Assembly (NCBI RefSeq): GCF_000739595.1
Contig: NZ_BBJP01000004.1
Coordinates: 1-64,000 of the forward strand
Length of the DNA stretch: 64,000 nucleotides
Origin: Halorubrum halophilum
Lineage (GTDB): Archaea; Halobacteriota; Halobacteria; Halobacteriales; Haloferacaceae
Reading direction: 5' to 3'
Shown: positions 55,550 through 64,000 of the stretch, piece after piece
Position numbering within the stretch: the first letter of the stretch is position 1
Layout: each line of letters starts with the position of its first letter
The notes under the pieces: model-generated
The model's input: only the letters and a program-made list of their open reading frames with translations
Told to the model about the DNA's origin: nothing
Databases searched by the model: none
Program-made: the position numbers and the translations under genes

Positions 55550-55584
55550 GTGTCTTTAAGCCGATTCCCGTGCGATACGGTCTC

Positions 55585-55965
55585 ATGCTCGACGCAGCGC
55601 TCGCGATCGATCCCGACGACGACGCCGGCGGTGGGGTCGACCTCGCGCTGACGGTGCGAAACGCCGGGGACTCGCCCGAGACCCTCCGGTTCAGGACCGG
55701 CCAGCGGGCCGACTTCGCGGCCTACTCGATCGACGGGACGAGCGAGGAGGACGGCAACGACGTGTCCGACGGCGACCCCGTCTGGCGGTACGGCACCGGC
55801 CGGCTGTTCACGCAGGTGCTCGGCAGCGAGACGCTGGAGCCGGGCGAGTCGACGGCCTACGAGGAGACGTGGGAGAACCCCTCTCCGGGACGGTACCGGA
55901 TCGTCGGCGAGGTGACCGCGGAGGAGTGTGACCTGACCGCGACCGCGACCGTCGCGGTCGACTGA
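55585..55965 (+). CDS. BsuPI-like domain protein
   Basis: A 126-residue beta-rich protein. It shows DLALTVRNAGDSPETLRFRTGQRADF (about 19-44), VWRYGTGRLF, LEPGESTAYEETWE and GRYRIVGEVTAEE, the pattern of the BsuPI intracellular proteinase inhibitor domain. It lacks a signal peptide. ATG 55585 (MLDAAL) is preferred over 55570 because it gives the ordered start. Target unknown. Confidence 0.8.
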   Translation: MLDAALAIDPDDDAGGGVDLALTVRNAGDSPETLRFRTGQRADFAAYSIDGTSEEDGNDVSDGDPVWRYGTGRLFTQVLGSETLEPGESTAYEETWENPSPGRYRIVGEVTAEECDLTATATVAVD

Positions 55966-55976
55966 GCCGCGTTCGG

Positions 55977-57836
55977 CTATTCTGAGCCGTCGCCGTGGAC
56001 CGCGCGCTCGACCGCCGCTTCGAGGCGCTCGCGGGTGCGGTGGCTCGACTCGGCGTCGGCCCGCACCTCGATCAGGTGTGAGCCGTCCGCGTCGCGAGCC
56101 CGTGTGTACGCGTCGGCGAGATCCTCGGGGACGCGCGCGGCGTCCGCCGCGGAGTCCGCTCGCGCGTCGATCCGAGCGTACTCCAGCCCGTGGAGGTCGG
56201 CCAGCGGCTCGAACTCGATGCCGTGTGGCGTCTTGAACGACTCCGTGAACTCCGGCTCGAACGACGCGATCGGGAGTTCGTGGAAGATCCCGCCGCCGTC
56301 GTTGTTGATCAGCACGACGGTCACGTCGACGTCACAGCGGTCGATAGCGAGCAGCCCGTTCGTGTCGTGGTACAGCGCCAGATCGCCGACGACGAGCGTG
56401 AGGTCGTCGGTGGTCGCGGAGCCGGCGCCGAGCGCGCTGGAGACGATCCCGTCGATGCCGCTCACCCCGCGGTTGCCGAGGGCGGTGACGCTCGTCGTCG
56501 TCGGCCCGACGAAGCGGTCGAGGTCGCGGACAGGCATGGAGTTCGAGACGAACAGCGTCGCGGGGTCGGGAAGCGCGTCGGCCACCGCGCGGAGCGCGTC
56601 GCCCTCGTGGAACTCGACCGGGTCGTCGTCGGCGAGGGCGTCTTCGTCCGTCTCTCGGTCGTGAACCGCTCTGGCGGTCCGGTCGGCGTCCTCCCACTGC
56701 GCGCGCCAGTCGGCGTCGCCGCCGCCCCCGGGGACGAGCCGGGAGAGGCGGGCGCAGAGGCGGCTCGGCTCGGCGACGACGAGGTCGGTGGCCGCGAACT
56801 CCGCCTCGCGCCAGCGTCCGGCGGGGTCGACCTGGTACTGATCGGCGCCCGTCTCGGCGAGGTACTTGCGGAGGCGCTTGGAGGTCGGCGACGCGCCGAG
56901 CCGGAGGACGAGTTCGGGGTCGGTCCAGTCGGCCGCCGCGCTCTCTGCGTCCGCGTCGTCGCCCGCGACCGCCGCCGAAAGGTACGCGTCGTAGGCGCCG
57001 ATCACGGGCGCGACCCGGGTGTGGCCGCCGAATCGGACGCCGGAGAGCGGGTCGGCGAGAATCGGGAACCCCGTCGCGTGCGACAGCGCCGTGACGGCCT
57101 CGGCGTCGAGCCCCGGCGGGTCCGCGGGGCCGGCGACGATCAGTCCGTGATCGGTCGTCGCGAGTTCGTTGGCGAGCCGCTGGAGCTCCTCGTCGCCTGG
57201 CTCGGGCGACCCGGGCGTCACGTCGACGTAGGGGCCGTCGCGACCGCGCTCAGCGGCCGGATCGAGATCGGCGGGCACGTCGTCGGGAACCCGGGTCGGC
57301 TCCAGCGGCTTCTTAAAGGGAACGTTGAGGTGAACCGGGCCGGGGTCGGCGCCCTCGGCGGCCCCGACGGCGCGGGCGACCGTGGTCCGGAGCGACCGGA
57401 GCGCGCGGTCGTTCGGCGCGGGCTCCGGCAGGTCCTTATAAAACCGGACGGCGTCGCCGTACAGCTTCTCTTGGTCTGCGGTCTGGTTCGCGCCCGAGTC
57501 GCGCAGCTCGGGGGGACGGTCGGCCGTGAGCGCGAGCAGGGGGACGCGGGCCTCGCTCGCCTCCATCACGGCGGGGTGGTAGTTGGCGGCGGCGGTGCCG
57601 GAGGTGCAGATCAGCGGCGTCACCGTCCCGGTCCGGCGCGCGCGGCCCAGCGCGAAGTAGGCGGCCGATCGCTCGTCCAACTGGGAGAAGACGCGCAGGT
57701 CGTCGTTGCGCGCGGCGGCCATCGTCAGCGGCGTCGAGCGGCTCCCGGGCGAGGCCACGACGGCGTCGACGCCCGCGGCGACGAGCTCGTCGACGAGGGC
57801 GCGCGCCCACAGCGTGTTCCGGTTCGGCGCGGTCAT
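55977..57836 (-). CDS. menD: SEPHCHC synthase (menaquinone synthesis)
   Basis: A 619-residue ThDP-dependent enzyme. The PYR domain begins MTAPNRNTLWARALVDELVAAGVDAVVASPGSRSTPL, with SQLDERSAAYFALG holding the ThDP-activating Glu. The central domain follows. The PP domain has VTALGNRGVSGIDGIVSSALG and LVVGDLALYHDTNGL with the GD-x-N type metal motif, then NNDGGGIFHELPI. It joins isochorismate and 2-oxoglutarate on the way to menaquinone. ATG 57836 is set by homology; the upstream frame is Ser-rich noise. Other men genes are not in the window. Confidence 0.95.
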   Translation of the reverse strand: MTAPNRNTLWARALVDELVAAGVDAVVASPGSRSTPLTMAAARNDDLRVFSQLDERSAAYFALGRARRTGTVTPLICTSGTAAANYHPAVMEASEARVPLLALTADRPPELRDSGANQTADQEKLYGDAVRFYKDLPEPAPNDRALRSLRTTVARAVGAAEGADPGPVHLNVPFKKPLEPTRVPDDVPADLDPAAERGRDGPYVDVTPGSPEPGDEELQRLANELATTDHGLIVAGPADPPGLDAEAVTALSHATGFPILADPLSGVRFGGHTRVAPVIGAYDAYLSAAVAGDDADAESAAADWTDPELVLRLGASPTSKRLRKYLAETGADQYQVDPAGRWREAEFAATDLVVAEPSRLCARLSRLVPGGGGDADWRAQWEDADRTARAVHDRETDEDALADDDPVEFHEGDALRAVADALPDPATLFVSNSMPVRDLDRFVGPTTTSVTALGNRGVSGIDGIVSSALGAGSATTDDLTLVVGDLALYHDTNGLLAIDRCDVDVTVVLINNDGGGIFHELPIASFEPEFTESFKTPHGIEFEPLADLHGLEYARIDARADSAADAARVPEDLADAYTRARDADGSHLIEVRADAESSHRTRERLEAAVERAVHGDGSE

Positions 57837-57963
57837 TACGACCGCTTGGAGGTCGTGATTTAAATACTCCCGCGGGTCGGACGCGCGAAGCGAAACCGGC
57901 GCCCCGCCCGCGAGCCCGCTCCGTTCTGCAACGCTTATGCCCGCCGACCGACTTCGATCGGAC

Positions 57964-58650
57964 ATGAGCGACGACGACGCCGTCGACGTCGAGGTCGAGT
58001 CCCCCGACGACGCCGCGGCCGACGCGGCGAGGACGAACGGTACCGCGGACGCGACCGCCGAGGGAACGAGCGGTGAGTCGGCCGGCGCGGACGGGGAGGG
58101 CCGCGGAGCCGCCGACCGCGAGGCGCTGGCCGCCGCCGTCGCCGAGCACGACGAGGCGCTCGCTCGGGAGGTCGCGGCGCTGGAAGCGGAGCTCGACGAG
58201 ACGCGCGACGAACTGCTCGACGCCGAGGAGGAGATCGAGGAGCTGACGAGCAAGCTCGCCCGCGTCAAGGCCGACTTCAGCAACTACAAGCAGCGCGCCA
58301 AGCGCAAGCAGGACGAGATCCGCGAGCGCGCCTCGGAGGCGCTCGTCGAGCGCATCGCCCCGGTCCGCAACGACCTCCTGCGCGCTCTCGACCAGGAGGA
58401 GGGGAGCGACCTCCGCCCCGGCGTCGAGTCGACGCTGGAGAAGTTCGACGAGGTGCTCGCCGACGAGGGCGTCGAGCCCATCGATCCCGATCCCGGCGAG
58501 GCGGTCGATCCGGCCCGCCATCAGGTGATGCTGCGGGTCGAGAGCGACCGGCCCGAGGGGACCGTCCACGAGGTGTACGAGCCCGGCTACGAGATGGGCG
58601 ACCGCGTGGTCAGCGAGGCGAAGGTCACCGTCAGCGCCGACGAGGAGTAG
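57964..58650 (+). CDS. grpE: GrpE nucleotide exchange factor
   Basis: A 228-residue protein. An acidic tail of about 70 residues is followed by a long coiled coil (about 75-125), then RVKADFSNYKQRAKRKQDEI, the GrpE signature region, and the beta domain ending in HQVMLRVESDRPEGTVHEVYEPGYEMGDRVVSEAKVTVS. It swaps ADP for ATP on DnaK. ATG 57964 is used (MSDDDAV). dnaK, often next to grpE, is not present before the next, convergent gene. Confidence 0.94.
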   Translation: MSDDDAVDVEVESPDDAAADAARTNGTADATAEGTSGESAGADGEGRGAADREALAAAVAEHDEALAREVAALEAELDETRDELLDAEEEIEELTSKLARVKADFSNYKQRAKRKQDEIRERASEALVERIAPVRNDLLRALDQEEGSDLRPGVESTLEKFDEVLADEGVEPIDPDPGEAVDPARHQVMLRVESDRPEGTVHEVYEPGYEMGDRVVSEAKVTVSADEE

Positions 58651-58664
58651 TCTCGGCCAGCCGT

Positions 58665-59486
58665 TTAGCGGATATTTTCTGTCGCGCGTCCGTACGCCGC
58701 TGCCACCTCGTCGAGCCCCGCGTCCGGTTCCGCGGCGTGCGGGACCGACAGCGGCGAGACCGAGACCTCGTCGTCGAGGACCGCGCGGCGATCGGTGCCG
58801 ACCGGGTCCGGCACGTCGTCCGCGTTCATTTTCCCCCAGATCGGGTCGGAGAAGGTCACGCGACCGTTTCCGTCGTGGGCCGCCTCCATCCCGTACCACG
58901 GGGAGGGGGCGGTGACGCGCATCGGCGCCGGGGCGTCGCGCTCGTCGTCTTCGCCCGCGCCCGCAATCGGAGCGTTGACGTTGAGGTAGTCGACGCGGTC
59001 GAACGCCCCGGCGGCGGTCGCCTCCGCGACGAGGAACCGGGTCGCGCGGCTCGCGTTCGCGAACTCCGCCGGCTTTAGCTCCCGTTTCCACCAGTCCTCC
59101 CCGCCCGGGACGTACATCGAGGTCGCCACCGCGGGCACGTCGAAGAAGGCGGCCTCGACCGCGGCGGAGACGGTTCCCGACCGCCCGAGCGTGTACGCGC
59201 CGAGGTTCGCCCCCTCGTTACAGCCCGCGACCACGACATCGGCGTCGGGGACTAAGGCGTCGAGCCCCGCGACGACGCAGTCGACCGGGGTGCCGTCGAC
59301 GGCGTACCCGAGCTGGTGGTCCGCGACGTCGACACCGTCCGAGAGGGTGCGCCCGGTAGACGACTGATCGTCGGTCGGGGCGACCGCCACCACGTCGTAG
59401 TCGGCTTCGAGCGCGTCGTAGAGCGCTCTGAGGCCGGCGGCGTCGATCCCGTCGTCGTTGGTCAACAGGACGCGTTCGACGCTCAT
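58665..59486 (-). CDS. surE: SurE-type nucleotidase
   Basis: A 273-residue 5'/3'-nucleotidase. It starts VLLTNDDGIDAAGLRALY (metal Asp pair at 11-12), then VVAVAPTDDQSSTGRTLS and VVAGCNEGANLGAYTLGRSGTVSAA (about 92-116). These give the metal site and family loop. It frees phosphate from nucleoside monophosphates. Convergent with grpE, 14 bases between stops. Confidence 0.93.
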   Translation of the reverse strand: MSVERVLLTNDDGIDAAGLRALYDALEADYDVVAVAPTDDQSSTGRTLSDGVDVADHQLGYAVDGTPVDCVVAGLDALVPDADVVVAGCNEGANLGAYTLGRSGTVSAAVEAAFFDVPAVATSMYVPGGEDWWKRELKPAEFANASRATRFLVAEATAAGAFDRVDYLNVNAPIAGAGEDDERDAPAPMRVTAPSPWYGMEAAHDGNGRVTFSDPIWGKMNADDVPDPVGTDRRAVLDDEVSVSPLSVPHAAEPDAGLDEVAAAYGRATENIR

Positions 59487-59612
59487 AGGGTTACCTCGGG
59501 CGGTTCGGCCAAAAGTCCACCGTCGCGGGCGGGGGACGGGACGCCACGGCACGGCGACGACCCCGCCGCGCCGAACGGAAAGGCCCACGTACCTCGGATT
59601 CGATCGACCGGT

Positions 59613-59963
59613 ATGGGATTCGGGGACACGGCGAAGAAGATCCAGACGCTCGCCGACAAGGCGGAGCGCACGTACCAGAAGATCAACGAGCTCCGCACCG
59701 AGGTCGAGGAGACGCAGACGACCGTGCTCGACACCTCCGAGCGCGTCCAGCGGCTCGAAAACGAGATGGCCGAACAGCGGGCCGTCCTCGACGCGGTCGC
59801 CGAGGAAGTCGGCGTCGACCTCGAGAGCGTGAGCACCGAGGCGCACATCACCGACGCCGAGGCGGTGGCCGCGGCCGACGCCGACGGCGGGGACGCCGGG
59901 AGCGGCGAAAGCGACGACGCCGAAAGCGACGCCGACGAGTCCGCGGACGAAGCCGAAAAATAA
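59613..59963 (+). CDS. DUF5798-type small coiled-coil protein
   Basis: A 116-residue protein. It begins MGFGDTAKKIQTLADKAERTY, followed by a long heptad-like helix to about residue 65 and an acidic Asp/Ser/Glu tail. This haloarchaeal DUF is of unknown function; assembly by coiled coil is likely. It is divergent from surE. The start is well placed after a 126-base spacer. Confidence 0.83.
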   Translation: MGFGDTAKKIQTLADKAERTYQKINELRTEVEETQTTVLDTSERVQRLENEMAEQRAVLDAVAEEVGVDLESVSTEAHITDAEAVAAADADGGDAGSGESDDAESDADESADEAEK

Positions 59964-59977
59964 ACCAGAGGCGCACC

Positions 59978-60577
59978 TCAGTCGTTGTCCAAGTTTTTCT
60001 CACCGACTTCTTCACCCTCTGTACCCGCCCGAGAGACGACTTCGGCCGGCACGCCGGCGACCGTCGTCCCGGGCGGCACGTCCTCGGCGACGAGCGAGTT
60101 GGCGGCGACGCGCGCGCCCTCGCCGACCGTGACGCCCGGGAGGACGACCGCGCTCGCGCCGATCATCGCGCGGTCCCCGACGACCACGTCGCCGAGGCGG
60201 TACTCGTCCTGGAGGAACTCGTGGCAGAGCAGCGTGGCGTCGTAGCCGATTATGGCGTCGTTCCCGACCGCGATTCGTTCCGGCCAGAACACGTCCGGCG
60301 TCGACTCAAGCCCCCACGAGACGCCGGCGCCGACGGTCACGCCGATCCGGCGCAGCAGCCAGTTCTTCAGCCGGAGGCTCGGGCAGATCCGGGCGAGCAC
60401 GATCACAACGTAGTTGCGGACGACCGCGAGCGGCGACTTCGCGTCGGGCCACGACCACAGCGAGTTCCGAACGCCGCCGGTCGGGTGGCGCTCCAGTCGG
60501 TCGGTGCGGGAGCCGGCGGTCTCCGCACCCGCAGCGAAATCCGCCTCGCCCGTCTCGCGCTCGTCCTCGTGAGTCAC
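59978..60577 (-). CDS. Left-handed beta-helix acyltransferase
   Basis: A 199-residue protein with hexapeptide repeats (about 80-190), e.g. IAVGNDAIIGYDATLL, VVVGDRAMIGASAVVLPGVTVGEGARVAANSLVAEDVPPGTTVAGVPA in pieces. This is the O-acetyltransferase fold of the LacA/WbbJ/CysE type. A short hydrophobic helix (NYVVIVLARI) precedes it. It may acetylate a sugar or amino acid. Convergent with DUF5798; upstream lies purD on the same strand. Confidence 0.85.
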   Translation of the reverse strand: MTHEDERETGEADFAAGAETAGSRTDRLERHPTGGVRNSLWSWPDAKSPLAVVRNYVVIVLARICPSLRLKNWLLRRIGVTVGAGVSWGLESTPDVFWPERIAVGNDAIIGYDATLLCHEFLQDEYRLGDVVVGDRAMIGASAVVLPGVTVGEGARVAANSLVAEDVPPGTTVAGVPAEVVSRAGTEGEEVGEKNLDND

Positions 60578-60625
60578 GGGGGACCGTTCGTGCGGCTCCG
60601 GTAAAAGGGTCGCTGACGCGGCGCG

Positions 60626-61909
60626 CTACTCGCGGAGCTCGGCCATGTGCTCGATCCGTCGCTCGACGAGGTCGGCTTTCCCGATGTCGTGGCGGATGCG
60701 GACCCGGTCGCCGGCGGCGGCGAGCGCCTCTTCGGCCTCGGCCTCCGCGGCCGCGATGGAGTCGCCGCGGCCGACGACCGCGAACGACCGGGAGGTGGTG
60801 GTGTAGATCCCGTCGTCGCGCTCGTCGACGCTGGCGTAGTAGAGGAGCGCGTCGCCGACGCTCTCCTCGTCGACCGCGATCTTCGCGCCCGCGTCAGGGT
60901 CGGTCGGGTACCCGTCCGGCACGGCGTACTTACAGACAGTGGCCTCGCCGGAGAAGTCGAGTTCGGGGAGGCCGCTTCCATCGCGCGCGGCCGTGAGCAC
61001 GTCGAGGAAGGGCGTCTCCAAGACGGGGAGGGTGTTCATCGCCTCGGGATCGCCGAAGCGCGCGTTGAACTCGACGACCTTTGGGCCCTCAGCGGTGAGC
61101 ATGAACTGGCCGTAGAGCACGCCCTTGTAGTCGGGGAGCGCGTCGACGACCGCCTCCAGCACGTCGACGGCAGCGTCGTAGTCGCCCTCGGCCATGAACG
61201 GCAGCGAGTGTCCGGTGGCGGTGTACGAGCCCATGCCGCCGGTGTTCGGCCCCTCGTCGCCCTCGTAGGCGCGCTTGTGGTCCTGGACCGCGGGCGTCGT
61301 GCGGATCTCGCCGTTCGCGACGAACGCCTGGATCGTGAACTCCTCGCCGACGAGCCGCTCTTCGAGGACGACGCGGTCGTAGTCGGAGTCGCGGAGGTAC
61401 GCCTTCGCCTCCTCGGCAGTCACCTGATCGCCGATCACCTTCACGCCCTTGCCGCCGGTGAGTCCGGCCGGCTTCACCGCGAGGTCGCCGTCGTAGTCGT
61501 CGATGTACTCGCAGGCGGCCTCGATGTCGTCGAACACCGCGTAGTCCGGGCAGCCGGGGATCGCGTTCTCGTCCATGAACTCGCGCTGGTACGCCTTGTC
61601 CGTCTCCAAGCGCGCCTCCTCGGCCCGCGGCCCGAAGGCGTACACGCCGGCCTCGTCGAGGGCGTCGGCGACGCCCGCCGCGAGCGCGGACTCCGGCCCG
61701 ATAACGGCCAGATCCGCGCCGACTGCGGTCGCGTAGTCGGCGACGGCCTCGGCGTCGGTCTCGTCGATCGTCTCGAACTCGTCGGCGAGCCGGCGGATCC
61801 CCGGGTTCCGGTTGCTCGCGCAGGCGTACAGCGCGCCGTCGTCGGCGACAGCGCGGGCGATCGCGTGTTCGCGTCCGCCGCCCCCCACCAAGAGTACGGT
61901 CTCCGTCAT
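60626..61909 (-). CDS. purD: Phosphoribosylamine-glycine ligase
   Basis: A 427-residue ATP-grasp enzyme of purine synthesis. It starts TETVLLVGGGGREHAIARAV (nucleotide fold), then VIGPESALAAGVADAL, LAVKPAGLTGGKGVKVIG, VVLEERLVGEEFTIQAFV and PNTGGMGSYTATG, and VEFNARFGDPEAMNTL (about 284-299). All family motifs are intact. An inverted repeat lies just upstream of the ATG. Confidence 0.96.
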   Translation of the reverse strand: MTETVLLVGGGGREHAIARAVADDGALYACASNRNPGIRRLADEFETIDETDAEAVADYATAVGADLAVIGPESALAAGVADALDEAGVYAFGPRAEEARLETDKAYQREFMDENAIPGCPDYAVFDDIEAACEYIDDYDGDLAVKPAGLTGGKGVKVIGDQVTAEEAKAYLRDSDYDRVVLEERLVGEEFTIQAFVANGEIRTTPAVQDHKRAYEGDEGPNTGGMGSYTATGHSLPFMAEGDYDAAVDVLEAVVDALPDYKGVLYGQFMLTAEGPKVVEFNARFGDPEAMNTLPVLETPFLDVLTAARDGSGLPELDFSGEATVCKYAVPDGYPTDPDAGAKIAVDEESVGDALLYYASVDERDDGIYTTTSRSFAVVGRGDSIAAAEAEAEEALAAAGDRVRIRHDIGKADLVERRIEHMAELRE

Positions 61910-61920
61910 GTGCGACCGAT

Positions 61921-61935
61921 CACTACACGGTAGTG
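61921..61935 (-). promoter_or_regulatory. Inverted repeat at the purD promoter
   Basis: CACTAC-ACG-GTAGTG is a perfect 6-3-6 inverted repeat, 12-26 bases upstream of the purD ATG. On the minus strand it follows a TATA-like TAAAGCTTAC, so it overlaps the expected transcript start region. Confidence 0.5.
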
Positions 61936-62040
61936 TAAGCTTTACTCTCTATCTGCACTCGTATATGCACGTTTGTGTGGTAGTCAACTCGCTCGCGCTC
62001 TTGTGACGGGTTTTTGCCGCGTCGGGCCGAATCGGACGTA

Positions 62041-64000
62041 TGTCACAGCCCACCGAGCGGAACCGCCTCGACGGGGAGGCGAGTCCGTACCTCCAGCAAC
62101 ACGCCGACAACCCCGTCAACTGGCAGCCGTGGGGCGAGGAGGCCTTCGAGCGCGCCCGCGAGCACGACGTACCGGTGTTCGTCTCGATCGGCTACTCCTC
62201 GTGTCACTGGTGTCACGTGATGGCCGAGGAAAGCTTCGAGGACGAGTCGGTCGCCGCGGTGCTCAACGAGGAGTTCGTCCCCGTCAAGGTCGACCGCGAA
62301 GAGCGCCCGGACGTCGACAGCACCTTCATGACCGTCTCACAGCTCGTCACCGGCGGGGGCGGATGGCCCCTCTCCGCGTGGTGTACGCCGGAGGGCGAGC
62401 CGTTCTACGTGGGGACCTACTTCCCGCCGGAGCCGCGTCAGAATCAGCCGGGGTTCCGAGACCTCTGCGACCGCATCGCCGACTCGTGGGCCGACCCGGA
62501 GCAGCGCGAGGAGATGAAGCGCCGCGCCGACCAGTGGGCGACGAGCGCCCGCGACGAGCTGGAGTCGGTGCCGGAGCCGGCCGCCGCGGACGTCACGGGG
62601 GGCGCCGGCGACGCGGACGCCGCCGAGGCGCCCGGTCCCGAACTCCTCGACGAGGCCGCGGCTGCGGCGATCCGCGGCTACGACGACGAGTACGGCGGGT
62701 TCGGAAGCGGCGGCGCGAAGTTCCCGATGCCCGGCCGGATCGACGTGCTCATGCGGGCGTACGCGCAGACCGGTCGCGACGCCGCGCTCACGGCCGCGAC
62801 GGGCACCCTCGACGGGATGGCCCGCGGCGGCATGTACGACCAGATCGGCGGGGGGTTCCACCGGTACGCGGTCGACCGCCAGTGGACGGTCCCGCACTTC
62901 GAGAAGATGCTGTACGACAACGCGGAGCTCCCGATGGCGTACCTCGACGCCTACCGACTGACGGGCGACGCCTCGTACGCCCGGATCGCGAGCGAGACCC
63001 TCGGCTTTCTCGACCGCGAACTCCGGCACGACGAGGGCGGCTTCTTCAGCACGCTCGACGCCCGGAGCCGACCGCCCGAGAGCCGGCGCGGAGGCGCGGG
63101 CGCCGACGGGAGCGACGGTTCCGACGAGGTCGACGACGTGGAGGGCGCGTTCTACGTCTGGACGCCCGCCGAGGTCGACGCGGTCCTCGACGAGCCCGCG
63201 GCGTCGCTCGCGAAGGAGCGGTACGGGATCGAGTCGGGCGGGAACTTCGAGCGCGGCACCACCGTTCCCACGATCGCGGCGTCGATCCCGGAACTCGCCG
63301 AGGCGCACGACACGTCGACCGAGGAAGTCCGAGAGACCCTCACGGAGGCTCGCGTCGCGCTCTTCGAGGCGCGCGAGTCGCGGCCGCGCCCCGCCCGCGA
63401 CGAGAAGGTGCTCTCATCGTGGAACGGGCGGGCGATCTCCGCGTTCGCCGCCGCCGGACAGGCCCTCGGCGAGTCGTACGCCGAGATCGCCAGTGACGCG
63501 CTCGCGTTCTGTCGCGAGCGCCTGTACGACGAGGAGACCGGCGTCCTCGCGCGGCGCTGGCTCGACGGCGACGTGCGCGGGCCGGGGTACCTCGACGACC
63601 ACGCGTTCCTCGCTCGCGGCGCGCTCGACGTCTACGCGGCCACCGGCGACCCGGACGCGCTCGAGTTCGCGCTCGATCTGGCGGCGACGATCGTTTCGGA
63701 CTTCTACGACGACGAGGACGGGACGATCTACTTCACGCGGGACCCCGACGAAACGGCAGATCAAGGCGATGACACCCTCTTCGCCCGCCCGCAGGAGTTC
63801 ACCGACCGGTCGACCCCGTCGAGCCTCGGGGTGGCGGCCGAAACGCTCGCGCTCCTCGACGGGTTCCGGACCGACCGCGAGTTCGCCGAGGTCGCGGAGC
63901 GGGTCGTGACGACCCACGCGGACCGGATCCGGGCGAGCCCGCTAGAGCACGTCTCGCTCGTGCGCGCGGCCGACCGCGTCGCGTCCGGCGGGATCGAGGT
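62041..64000 (+). CDS. DUF255 thioredoxin-domain protein (YyaL/Spata20-like), 3' truncated by window
   Basis: A frame open from ATG 62041 to the window end (653 codons). The N-terminus [21 protein letters not shown] opens the DUF255 thioredoxin-like domain, with active-site [20 protein letters not shown] near residues 50-69. [18 protein letters not shown] follows. The alpha/alpha toroid domain has [46 protein letters not shown] in pieces and [14 protein letters not shown]. Full family length is about 700-750 residues, so the end lies just outside. Family function is unclear. Confidence 0.93.

Noticed and set aside
56190-57863. 557-codon plus-strand frame opposite menD
   Set aside because: Shadow of menD; composition is low-complexity Val/Gly/Arg.
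61973-63496. 507-codon frame over the DUF255 gene
   Set aside because: It is Arg-rich and out of frame with the DUF255 protein, whose motifs SSCHWCHV and GGGGWPLS lie in the other frame from 62041.

Overview
This window is haloarchaeal chromosome, most likely Halorubrum or a close relative. Most of it is very GC-rich, the predicted proteins are crowded with Asp and Glu, and many genes have a TATA-like element about 25-33 bases before an ATG with no room for a long leader. The archaeal versions of several pathways are present: AglB-type N-glycosylation, ADH synthase and DHQ synthase II for aromatic amino acids, and a CDP-alcohol lipid head-group enzyme. I found no tRNA, rRNA or CRISPR array.

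Region 1 (1-4.5 kb) is an accessory zone. It holds the 3' end of one transposase, a decayed IS1595-type element with matching inverted ends, and two glycosyltransferases in DNA clearly poorer in GC than the rest. The low-GC character continues into the last ~170 bases of aglG. Region 2 (4.5-11.2 kb) has the oligosaccharyltransferase gene aglB, followed by a DUF368 membrane protein (family known to recycle polyprenyl phosphate), a CapA-like lipoprotein and a two-gene toxin-antitoxin-like module with three regularly spaced repeats at its promoter. Region 3 (11.2-33.4 kb) is mostly metabolic and signalling genes: quinone-type reductase, M20 amidohydrolase, a hisC/adenylate kinase/CDP-alcohol transferase operon, two histidine kinases (one with a degenerate receiver), a sugar transporter, OsmC, ThuA, PHP, a cysteine synthase divergent from a thioredoxin-like gene, and a Gfo6-like sugar dehydrogenase.

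Region 4 (33.5-38.4 kb) carries a 965-residue Tat-exported protein built largely of seven repeated beta-rich units, a small zinc-ribbon-like protein and a DMT exporter. Region 5 (38.6-45.4 kb) is an aromatic amino acid block: trpCBA behind a perfect 18-base palindrome that overlaps the trpC start, then ADH synthase and, across an oppositely oriented HTTM gene, DHQ synthase II. Region 6 (45.5-64 kb) is largely housekeeping: MscS channel, M32 carboxypeptidase, threonine aldolase, pyrBI with a 30-residue membrane peptide gene behind it, menD, grpE without dnaK, surE, purD and a truncated DUF255 thioredoxin-domain gene at the window edge.

The most unusual feature is a dispersed element present three times (about 14.2-14.8, 28.0-28.5 and 50.9-51.4 kb). 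Each copy has related terminal inverted repeats, TTTATAA-type boxes, and long perfect hairpins whose two arms differ in sequence between copies but still pair. This looks like a non-coding mobile element carrying a conserved structured RNA or DNA fold, and I do not recognise it as a described family. Short stem-GAA-stem palindromes of the same style also occur inside trpA.
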